Source: Synechococcales cyanobacterium PMM_0002
Lineage (GTDB): Bacteria > Cyanobacteriota > Cyanobacteriia > Elainellales > Elainellaceae
DNA: 13,846 nucleotides
Direction: 5' to 3'
NCBI GenBank assembly: GCA_949127925.1
Contig: CASBQX010000211.1
Coordinates: 1-13,846 of the forward strand
This document shows positions 6,718 to 13,780 of the stretch, piece after piece. The translations under genes and the position numbers were made by a program. Under the pieces are notes generated by a model. That model was given only the letters and a program-made list of their open reading frames with translations. It was not told where the DNA came from and searched no databases. How positions within the stretch are numbered: position 1 is the stretch's first letter; every line of letters starts with the position of its first letter.

Positions 6718-7413
6718 TTACACGGCAGATAGGCCGTAGGCCGACATCCGCATGATGTCACGGGTCGTAAAGCCAATGTTGCTTAAGGCTTCACCATAGC
6801 TAATCATGAAGTCTTCCACGAGGGCTTCCTTCTCCATGCCTAGCTCCTTGGCATCATCTTCCACTCGGTTCAGCATCCGCCAAACCAGGGGCAGGTTTTG
6901 CTTGTTGGCCGCTTCCAGTTCATCTTTCGCTGTCTCAAAGTTTGCCTTCAGCCACTCTTCGCCAAATTTTAGATGCATATACTCATCTTTGACCACGCCT
7001 TCAGTGATTTTGCGCGCAAAGTCATCGGCTACAGGAATATAGATGTTGTAAGCGGCGATCGCGAAACACTCAATGATTAGCGATTGAATCAACAAACAGG
7101 TGATGATCCGGCCATCCGCCGCCGCGTCCTGAAAGTTTTGGTGCAGGCCAGCAAAGAATTCCTTCGCAAACGGCATGTCAGGCGTCACTGCCAAATTTTT
7201 GCCGCAGGCTTGGAAGCCTTTTTTGTGGCGGTTTTCCATCTTTGACAAGGTGAGCAGCTGCTCCTGTTGATCAGGAATCAACGTTGCCAGCCGCTGGTAG
7301 TTATCAAACGCCTCCTCCTCACCTTCAATGACGATGGCATTAATCCGGCTGTAGGCATCTTTGTAAACGTCACTCTGGAAGTCGAGTTCTTGGGTAAGCT
7401 CTAGCTGCGGCAT
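6718..7413 (-). CDS. ado: Aldehyde-deformylating oxygenase (231 aa)
   Basis: Cytosolic ferritin-like di-iron enzyme that converts fatty aldehydes to alkanes or alkenes plus formate, the last step of cyanobacterial hydrocarbon synthesis. The length is the family's 231 residues, and all six metal ligands stand at their Synechococcus elongatus positions: Glu32, Glu60, His63, Glu115, Glu144 and His147 (in GEEEAF, MENRH, LIIECF and KDEYMH). The conserved Cys near 70 (FQACGKN) is present. The start ATG has AGGAGA 12 bases upstream (7426-7431). TTGACA (7555-7560 on the minus strand) with a poor TAGAGT 19 bases on is a possible promoter. The 5' leader holds ACAGT 7468-7472 / ACTGT 7478-7482. The acyl-ACP reductase gene that normally follows is absent: a terminator and an opposing gene follow instead. 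Confidence 0.97.
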   Translation of the reverse strand: MPQLELTQELDFQSDVYKDAYSRINAIVIEGEEEAFDNYQRLATLIPDQQEQLLTLSKMENRHKKGFQACGKNLAVTPDMPFAKEFFAGLHQNFQDAAADGRIITCLLIQSLIIECFAIAAYNIYIPVADDFARKITEGVVKDEYMHLKFGEEWLKANFETAKDELEAANKQNLPLVWRMLNRVEDDAKELGMEKEALVEDFMISYGEALSNIGFTTRDIMRMSAYGLSAV

Positions 7414-8088
7414 AATAATCGTCGGTCTCCTGGCTAATGCATCAATGTCTAAAACCTAAAACCCTCTACAGTCTAAAACTGTCGAGATCGGGTTCAAGGT
7501 CGCTGACATCCAAAATATCGTCAACCTCTACTCTACTGTTTTAAACCCGGAAGTTGTCAAATTTTGTCCGCTAAGCATGGATACAGCTTTTCCTTGCCTC
7601 ACTATAGAGATAGGTTTATGCTGTCTCGGCCCTGCTTCTAGCAAGACATGCAGGAAATTTCGTCTGAGAAAATTGCTAAATTGTGCGATCGCTAGTATGA
7701 GACGGCGCAGGTTTAGCTACCGTAGGGCGGGCATCTTGCCCGCGCAGGCTGGAAGCCTGCACTACAAACGCTAGGCAGCATTTACGCCTCAGACTACTAG
7801 CTGCTCTAGGCTTCTTTACATTCCAAATCAACCTTCCGCCATAGCCTGCTGATTTCGCGTAGTCCTACTGAAGAGATAGATAGGGCAACTCGACGCTACT
7901 TTTAAAGGTTGAGTCAGCTGTTCTACTTGGCTAGAGCCAAACTATCGCCCTGAACCCGATTTTATTGGACAGTCAAGAAAAATTTACATTCCTGTTAAGT
8001 AACGTTCAAAAGATGGGATTAAATGACTGAATTTGATCCAAATTTGCCAAAAATAAGAAATTAACGCTGATCCATCTAGAGAGAAATA
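7414..8088. other. 675-base noncoding region between divergent genes
   Basis: Upstream of both ado (leftward) and the DUF6918-like gene (rightward). It holds the ado leader, a double-hairpin dispersed repeat at 7722-7765, and a 14-base near-palindrome TTGGCT-AG-AGCCAA at 7927-7940 that could be an operator. The last 120 bases are AT-rich and presumably hold the promoter of the rightward gene, but I see no convincing -35/-10 pair. No tRNA, and no ORF with protein-like composition. Confidence 0.6.
7722..7765. repeat. Double-hairpin REP-like dispersed repeat
   Basis: Two perfect 7-bp hairpins stand side by side: GCGGGCA 7727-7733 / TGCCCGC 7737-7743 with loop TCT, and GCAGGCT 7744-7750 / AGCCTGC 7754-7760 with loop GGA. 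They are bracketed by GTAG (7722-7725) and CTAC (7762-7765), so the whole unit is a cruciform-like structure. From memory, elements of this type (GGGCGGGCATCTTGCCCGC form) are scattered in many copies through cyanobacterial genomes. The copy number here cannot be seen from one window. Confidence 0.75.
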
Positions 8089-8526
8089 ATGGGACTTAAC
8101 GAGCAAATTAGCGATCAGACGACACAGATGCACTTAGTGGCAGACTGCGCCAAATTAATTGATCAGCAAGTAGCGGCTCAAGGCGGCATCTCAGGGCTGG
8201 GGCTGAAAGCGGCCTATGGTGCCGTCAAGGGCATTGACCCTAGCTATATTTCTGGAGCCATCCAACGGCTTTTACCCGATGCCCTCACTGCGCTCGATCC
8301 GATCTGGGATGAAGGCGTGCTAACGGGCGATCCAGTCCAGCATTTGATAGCAAACCGTTCTCGGACAGCCGATCAGCTGCTTAGTCTCACCGATGCAAAG
8401 GTTGAAAAGACGAATAGAGCGATGTTGCGCGGGGCTTACGGCAAACTGCGCAATGCGGCTAAGGGTTACGTAGAAAACGCGGTTCCTGGCTTAGCCGAAA
8501 TCCTAGGTACGCACGCTCAGGCATAA
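8089..8526 (+). CDS. DUF6918-like protein of unknown function (145 aa)
   Basis: Small soluble, mainly helical protein. The layout fits the DUF6918 family I know mostly from actinobacteria: an N-terminal segment ending in LVADCAKLIDQQVAAQGGISG (16-36), then LKAAYGAVKGIDPSYISGAI (38-57, equivalent to the GYAAVKKVKPGIV stretch), LLPDALTALDPIWDEG (60-75), and a C-terminal ADQLLSLTDAKVEKTNRAML followed by AYGKLRNAAKGYVENAVPGLAEIL. The function of the family is unknown. The start ATG has only an AGAGAGAA stretch upstream (8078-8085). T7 follows the stop with no clear stem before it. Monocistronic as far as visible, and divergent from ado. The family assignment is from memory of the pattern, not from a search. 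Confidence 0.75.
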   Translation: MGLNEQISDQTTQMHLVADCAKLIDQQVAAQGGISGLGLKAAYGAVKGIDPSYISGAIQRLLPDALTALDPIWDEGVLTGDPVQHLIANRSRTADQLLSLTDAKVEKTNRAMLRGAYGKLRNAAKGYVENAVPGLAEILGTHAQA

Positions 8527-8592
8527 TTTTTTTGATTCAAATTCAAAACCAGCCGCTCTACGGACTATGGGTCGTCGCTCCCTCACCGCGAG

Positions 8593-9897
8593 CTACTTCT
8601 TGATGCTGGCCAACTCTACCCGCACCAGCATCCCCCTCTCAGCCGTCGATTCAAGGTGTAACTCTCCACCATGGGCATCTATAATCCGCTTAACGATCGC
8701 CAACCCTAGCCCTGTGCCTCCAGGCTTCGTTGAATAAAACGGTTGGGTCAGTTTGGGTAATTGCTCTGGCGGAATGGGAGGCGCTTCGTTGTGAATCGAA
8801 ATGCAGACTTTGTCGTCCTCCATGACGTCTGCCTTACAGGTGACGATAGCCGTTGCATGGGCTGCATCTGCTGTGCCCGGTGCGGTAGAGGCTTCACAGG
8901 CATTATTCAACAAGTTAATCAACACCTGTTTGAGTTTGTCGCGATCGCCGACCACATACAGCACCGTAGACGGTGGCACTAGAGTAATCCGCTGTCCTTG
9001 AGCCTCTGGCGTTTCCCGAATCAGGGTTAACACCTCTTCTAGCAAGGTGTTGACCTCTACCTCCATTGGCTGAATCACATGGGGTTTGGAGAATAGTAAA
9101 ATCTCGTTCAGCAACTCTTCCAACCGCCTAGCTTCATCTAGCGCGAGTTGGAGCCGTTCTTTGTCGGTAGCGGATAGTTCTAATTTTTGGGTGTGGTTTA
9201 AACCCATTTTTACTGTCGTCAGCGGGTTGCGGATTTCATGAACAATGGTCGCGGCAAATTCTCCAATCGCAGCTAGGCGCTCTTGTTCAATCAGGCGCGA
9301 CTGCGCTGCCCGCAGCTCCACTGTGCGTTTAACTACCTCAGCTTCTAGGCGATCGCTAAACTGTTGCTGAAGCTGGTATAGGCGATAGTTGTCGATGGCA
9401 GCGGCTGCCCGCTCGGCAAACAGTTCAGCCGTGCGAATTTCTTCTGGCAAAAAAGCGCGTGGCTCACTATGGAAAGAACAAATGGTGCCGATGGTGTCTC
9501 CCTGGGCAGTGCGCAGCGGCACCCCCAAGTAGCATAAGAACCCGGCTGGGGTAGAGCCAAAGTCCTGAGTCAGTCGCACATCTTCTACGACCAGCGATCG
9601 CCCCGAGGCCACCACCGATCCCGTGACTGTGCCATGCAGGTCATATACTGTCAGGTTTTCTTTCCCGTCAGAGCTAGCGATGACCCGGTCAAATGCCCGA
9701 TCTTGCACCAGCGTCACCACCGTTAGATCAATCTCCAGCAAATTGCAGACGCTGCGAGCAATGGTCTGCAAATACTGATCTAACTCCCCTGAGCGATAGT
9801 TCAGCGTGGCCAACGCTTCAATAATCTGCTGATCGCGCTGCCAATGGGAAGGCGGCGGCGCTGCGGGGGGATCAGGAGAAGAACTCTGGGAGGTCAT
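8593..9897 (-). CDS. GAF-domain sensor histidine kinase (434 aa)
   Basis: Cytoplasmic two-component sensor without membrane segments. Residues 1-18 are a Ser/Pro-rich tail. A GAF domain spans about 36-172, of the general small-ligand type with no CH bilin motif. A coiled coil (172-208) follows, then HisKA with phospho-acceptor His220 in IVHEIRNPL. The ATPase domain has N-box NLLNNACEA (328-336) and glycine box KPGGTGLGL (391-399). The usual Asp of the G1 box (DxGxG) is replaced: the stretch reads HNEAPPIP (369-376). HN-type variants are known in working kinases. ATG 9897 follows GGAG at six bases. It lies 128 bases downstream of the large kinase, same strand. No partner response regulator is visible. 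The signal is unknown. Confidence 0.93.
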   Translation of the reverse strand: MTSQSSSPDPPAAPPPSHWQRDQQIIEALATLNYRSGELDQYLQTIARSVCNLLEIDLTVVTLVQDRAFDRVIASSDGKENLTVYDLHGTVTGSVVASGRSLVVEDVRLTQDFGSTPAGFLCYLGVPLRTAQGDTIGTICSFHSEPRAFLPEEIRTAELFAERAAAAIDNYRLYQLQQQFSDRLEAEVVKRTVELRAAQSRLIEQERLAAIGEFAATIVHEIRNPLTTVKMGLNHTQKLELSATDKERLQLALDEARRLEELLNEILLFSKPHVIQPMEVEVNTLLEEVLTLIRETPEAQGQRITLVPPSTVLYVVGDRDKLKQVLINLLNNACEASTAPGTADAAHATAIVTCKADVMEDDKVCISIHNEAPPIPPEQLPKLTQPFYSTKPGGTGLGLAIVKRIIDAHGGELHLESTAERGMLVRVELASIKK

Positions 9898-9922
9898 CGT
9901 TGGCTCCGTGCATGAGAAACAG

Positions 9923-9947
9923 TGAATTTACTTACCGTGTAAATTCA
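9923..9947. promoter_or_regulatory. Perfect 9-bp inverted repeat upstream of the GAF kinase
   Basis: TGAATTTAC (9923-9931) and GTAAATTCA (9939-9947) are exact complements with seven bases between. It lies 26 bases before the start codon of the smaller kinase, in the gap between the two kinase genes. It could be a dimeric repressor or activator site, or an RNA hairpin in the leader. No T-run follows. Confidence 0.5.
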
Positions 9948-10025
9948 TAGTACGACAGGCGATCGCCATCTGTGCGGTGATTTGTGGGGCGGAGAGTTGG
10001 GTCGATATCGCAGTGTATGGAGAAT

Positions 10026-13000
10026 CTAAGCAGGAATTGCAAGTCTAAACGTTAGCCCAAACGTCGTTTGACCCTCACCACTGCTAACGGAGATCTGACC
10101 GCCCAGCCGTTCAGTCAGTTTTTTCACCAAGGCTAATCCTAGCCCCGTGCCGCCGTGCTTCCAGGGATCGCTGTTGGGGATGCGGTAGAACTTGTCAAAG
10201 ATGCGATCGCATTCTGCGGCTGCAATTTCGACCCCAGAGTTGCTCACCCAAATCTCCAGGGTGGCCTCAGTGGCTTGAGCCGACACTGTGATTGTTTCTC
10301 CGCTAGGCGTATATTTGCAGGCATTGTGCAGAAGCTCGGTCAAAATGCGTTCCAGGTAAGGCAAATCCATGGTGAAGAGCGGTAGGTCTTCGGGGATGTG
10401 GATGGATAGTTGCTGTTGCTGCTGCTTGGTACGTTCAAAGAAAGGCTCTGCCAGATGAGGAATATAGAGTTGGAGGGAAATTGGAGAGAGATAGAGCGGT
10501 TCTGTTTCAGCGTCTAATCGGGCTAGATCCAGCAAATCATCAATTAAATTGATCTCGCGTTGCCCTTCCTCTTGCAGAATTTTCAAGTAGCGACTGATAT
10601 CTCTAGAATCAGTTTTTAAGATGCCCAGAGATTCCAGACTAATTTCTAGCATTTGGGTGGCCATTTTAATGGTGGCCATTGGCGATCGCAGCTCATGGGA
10701 AACCGTACTGAGAAAATCATCTTTCAGTTGGTTCAGCCGTTCCAGGTCTTGCACCTGCGACTGGGCGGCTTGGTAGAGGCGAGACTGACGCAGGGCGATC
10801 GCGCATTGGTTGGCGACCTGTTGCACTAACCGAATTTCTCGATCAGTAAACGCAGCCTCGGCTGGTTTGAATAACCACATATCTCCTAGCACCCGTTGGT
10901 CATCCACCAGCGGCACTGCCAGGGTGGTGAGCAACCGTTGATCCGAGCGCAGTGGATTTGGAGCTATATCGCTAAAATGGCAGGTCTGCCCACTGAGTAG
11001 GAAGGGATAGATCTCGGGATGGGGCGCGGTTGCTAGTGCAAACGACTGGCCTTGCGCGGCTGTGAGCGACCGGGTGCATTCGTAGGCGATCGTTGAGGTG
11101 GTTTGCTCGGTGTTATAAAGCCCCGTATCGCAAGCCTCAAGCAACAAGCCTTGAGCCAGTGCTTTCACCGCCGTTTGTAAAATGTACTGTTCATCTAGGC
11201 TATCGCGCACCTGATCGGTAATGCGTTTTAGCAGCGCCTCAAAGTCTAGAGCTTGCTGGAGTTGGGCTGTGCGTGACTGCACCTGCAATTCTAGGTTTGT
11301 GTTGAGCTGTTGCACCTGCTGATGCAGTTCGGCTTGTTGGATGGCGATGGCAATCTGGGTCGCCAGACTTTGCTGGAGTTCAATTTCTGACGCTTCCCAG
11401 TGCCGGGGCGCACCACACTGCTGGAAGACTAACAACCCCCACAGGTGCTCAGCTTGCCGGATCGGCACCACAAGCTTGGCTCGCACCTGCATTTGCTCTA
11501 GCAGGGCAAGATGACAGGGATCAATCTGAGCGGTGTAAATGTCATTGGTGGCCTTGGCTTTGCCGCCTTGATAAGACAGATTCTGGTGGGTGACAAAATA
11601 GGTGTCAGTGATTTGCATACCAAGCACAGAGCGCCAGCCTGCTGTCACGGCTTCGGCAATGATGCTGCCACTCCAATCAGGCGCAAACTGGTAGATGAGC
11701 ACGCGGTCGGTTTGCAGGAACTTCTGGATCGCCGTCACCGTGGTCTGGAGTATTTGATCTAAGTCCAGCGATTGCCGCAGATGTTGGGCGATCGCCATCA
11801 TCAGTAGCTTTTGATCAGTCTGCTCTTTCAACGCCAGCTCTGCCTGCTTGAGCGCTGTAATATCGGAAAACGAGGTGACGACAGCATACGGTAGAGGTTC
11901 GCCGGGGTGAACCAGGGGTTGGGCATTAATCGCAATCCAGGTGGTTGCGCCTTTGCCTTTGCAAATACCCATCACCACCTGAGCTTGGGGTTGCCCGGTT
12001 TGGAGTGTCAGCATGGCGGGATGGGTCTCACCGGGGAAAGGCGAGCCATCTTCGTGGATTGTGCACCAGTCTAAATCTACCGAGGTTTTTCCCATCAGTT
12101 GCTCAGCCGTCAGCCCTAAAATCCGTTCGGCGGCGGCATTAAAGGCCGTAATGCTGCCATCGGCCTGCTGGAGCACAACCCCTTCGGCCATTGCTGTAAT
12201 CAGCGATCGCAAACGTGTTTCGCTTGCCTGCAAGGCGGCTTCAGCCCGTTTGCGATCGCTAATGTCCTTCATTAAGCAGTGATGTCCGACAAACTGGTGC
12301 TGTTCGTCGTAGGACGCAATCAGCACCAGCTGTTTGTAGAACACCGAGCCATCTTGACGTATGCCTCTCGCTTCAATTTCGACCCAGCCCGTCTCTAGCA
12401 TCTGCTGATAGACCGCAAGCATGGCGGGTAGGTCATCGGGATGCACCGTTGGCTGCCACGGACTGCCGACCAGCGCTGCCGCTGGATACCCTGTGATGTT
12501 GGCATAGGCTTGATTGACATAAACATAATGCCCCTGTGGATCGAGGTAGGACAGACCCGTGACCGCGTTTTCCATCACCGCCGTTAGCTGGCGTAGCTTG
12601 GCTTCGGCGTGTTGGCGCTCCGCTTCGAGGCGCTGGATCGGCGGGTGGTTTGGACTGATCCCCGGTTGGGTTGCCACGTCGGGTGGCTCTGAGTGCTTGG
12701 CGATCGGGGACGGTTCAGCGTCAAAGGAGTGCGGCTCCAGCTGGCGCTCTAACGGCTGTCGTCGTTGCAGGGCTGCGAGCTGCATGGCGACCCCAAGTTG
12801 CAGGGCATAGTGCCGCAACAGCTGCACGTCTAGCGGTTGCCACTCACGCGGACTGCGGCAGTGGTGGGCAATCAGCAATCCCCACAGGCGACCCTGGCTC
12901 AAAATGGGCACAACTAAATTAGCCTGCACCTGCAACCGTTCCAGCAGTTGAACATGGCAAGGGGCGACTGTCCCATCGTGGATGTCAGTGATGGTGGTGG

Positions 13001-13280
13001 TCTGTCCCTGTTGGTAGCGTTCGACCCAAGTGGCGGCAAGGCAGGGGTCGTAGATCAGTTGCCCCAGCAGGGGTGTCCACTCTGCACCCACAGATTCAAA
13101 GGCTATCACTGCATCTTGCTCGGGGAGGAGGCGATAGAGCAGGACACGATCCGTTTGCAGGAGGGTTCTGGCATTGGCGATCGCCCACGGCAGAAATTCC
13201 TCCAAGTCTTGCCCCTGCTGAATCTGAAGGGTAATAGTTGAGATGCTCTCTAGAATTGATTCTGAAGACAGAAAGGCCAT
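10026..13280 (-). CDS. Multi-sensor histidine kinase with two cyanobacteriochrome-lineage GAF domains (1084 aa)
   Basis: Soluble sensor kinase. Domain order: phytochrome-type GAF1 (about 7-169), PAS (224-348), PAS (356-481), phytochrome-type GAF2 (501-651), coiled coil, ordinary GAF3 (691-833), HisKA with His862 in VSHELRSP, and ATPase with N-box Asn986 (ELLHNACKYT), G1 variant VSNSGVEI (1012-1019) and HGGTGLGLAL (1042-1051). In GAF1, Cys108-His109 is at the bilin-attachment position and Asp78-Pro-Cys80-Leu lies 28 residues earlier, as in dual-Cys DXCF cyanobacteriochromes. GAF2 has Cys589-His590 and Asp559 but Tyr (DTYF) at the second-Cys position. Light sensing is therefore likely but unproven. 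The start is uncertain: ATG 13280 (GGA nine bases upstream) is used here; GTG 13307 in frame adds nine residues. No response regulator adjoins it. Confidence 0.93.
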   Translation of the reverse strand: MAFLSSESILESISTITLQIQQGQDLEEFLPWAIANARTLLQTDRVLLYRLLPEQDAVIAFESVGAEWTPLLGQLIYDPCLAATWVERYQQGQTTTITDIHDGTVAPCHVQLLERLQVQANLVVPILSQGRLWGLLIAHHCRSPREWQPLDVQLLRHYALQLGVAMQLAALQRRQPLERQLEPHSFDAEPSPIAKHSEPPDVATQPGISPNHPPIQRLEAERQHAEAKLRQLTAVMENAVTGLSYLDPQGHYVYVNQAYANITGYPAAALVGSPWQPTVHPDDLPAMLAVYQQMLETGWVEIEARGIRQDGSVFYKQLVLIASYDEQHQFVGHHCLMKDISDRKRAEAALQASETRLRSLITAMAEGVVLQQADGSITAFNAAAERILGLTAEQLMGKTSVDLDWCTIHEDGSPFPGETHPAMLTLQTGQPQAQVVMGICKGKGATTWIAINAQPLVHPGEPLPYAVVTSFSDITALKQAELALKEQTDQKLLMMAIAQHLRQSLDLDQILQTTVTAIQKFLQTDRVLIYQFAPDWSGSIIAEAVTAGWRSVLGMQITDTYFVTHQNLSYQGGKAKATNDIYTAQIDPCHLALLEQMQVRAKLVVPIRQAEHLWGLLVFQQCGAPRHWEASEIELQQSLATQIAIAIQQAELHQQVQQLNTNLELQVQSRTAQLQQALDFEALLKRITDQVRDSLDEQYILQTAVKALAQGLLLEACDTGLYNTEQTTSTIAYECTRSLTAAQGQSFALATAPHPEIYPFLLSGQTCHFSDIAPNPLRSDQRLLTTLAVPLVDDQRVLGDMWLFKPAEAAFTDREIRLVQQVANQCAIALRQSRLYQAAQSQVQDLERLNQLKDDFLSTVSHELRSPMATIKMATQMLEISLESLGILKTDSRDISRYLKILQEEGQREINLIDDLLDLARLDAETEPLYLSPISLQLYIPHLAEPFFERTKQQQQQLSIHIPEDLPLFTMDLPYLERILTELLHNACKYTPSGETITVSAQATEATLEIWVSNSGVEIAAAECDRIFDKFYRIPNSDPWKHGGTGLGLALVKKLTERLGGQISVSSGEGQTTFGLTFRLAIPA

Positions 13281-13514
13281 TCCGGTTAATCCATCTGTAG
13301 ATGTCACTCAAAACTCAAAGGCTTAACCTGACTGGTGTTGCAACGCCCATGACTATTCCCTATAGTAAGGGGTTAAGTCTCTCCATTGCGTAGCTGTATA
13401 CCCCCCCTTTTGCTCGTGCGGGAAGCCATCGACGCTATTCAGGAATGTCGTTGGAAAGAGCTGCCACATTCTACTTTTCTAGATCTAGTACTTGGCGGAA
13501 GAATTCTAGCTACC

Positions 13515-13534
13515 ATTACAGGCTATTACAGGCT
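13515..13534. repeat. 10-bp perfect tandem duplication
   Basis: ATTACAGGCT occurs twice in a row at 13515-13524 and 13525-13534. Confidence 0.85.
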
Positions 13535-13543
13535 CCCTAGGCA

Positions 13544-13559
13544 AGGGGCTTAAGCCCCT
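13544..13559. repeat. 16-base perfect palindrome
   Basis: AGGGGCTTAAGCCCCT reads the same on both strands. It has no T-run and no loop, so it is better explained as a dispersed palindromic repeat or a protein site than as a terminator. Similar GGGGCTTAAGCCCC blocks are, from memory, common in cyanobacterial intergenic DNA. Confidence 0.7.
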
Positions 13560-13596
13560 CGTTCAACTGTAGGCAAACGTCCGCCGTGCAGTACTA

Positions 13597-13624
13597 GTGT
13601 TTTCTACAGGGCGTTTTCTACAGG
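13597..13624. repeat. 14-bp tandem duplication with one mismatch
   Basis: GTGTTTTCTACAGG (13597-13610) is followed directly by GCGTTTTCTACAGG (13611-13624). Confidence 0.85.
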
Positions 13625-13746
13625 CAAAAAGATTAAACATTGAGCGAGTCCAGCTCCTAAATGCGGTAAAACGAATACCCGTAGGGGGGAACACCGATCC
13701 TGCCAGCTGCCCTTCAGTCTCTACAATGTGTTCTATAAGTGACACG

Positions 13747-13780
13747 ATCTAGATCTAGGCAAGTCTAGACGAGTCTAGAC
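13747..13780. repeat. Array of CTAG-centred palindromes
   Basis: GATCTAGATC (13747-13756) is followed by two copies of the 8-base palindrome GTCTAGAC (13763-13770 and 13773-13780). The last two are spaced by exactly ten bases, one turn of B-DNA. This could be a tandem operator for a gene beyond the right edge, or a simple 10-bp duplication (AAGTCTAGAC/GAGTCTAGAC). Confidence 0.6.

Noticed and set aside
7577..7774. Plus-strand ORF of 65 codons upstream of the DUF6918-like gene
   Set aside because: Its C-terminal third is the translated double-hairpin repeat, and the rest is Cys/Arg-rich without a ribosome site.
13563..13745. Minus-strand ORF of 60 codons
   Set aside because: It runs through the 14-bp tandem duplication, has no ribosome site and no recognisable pattern.
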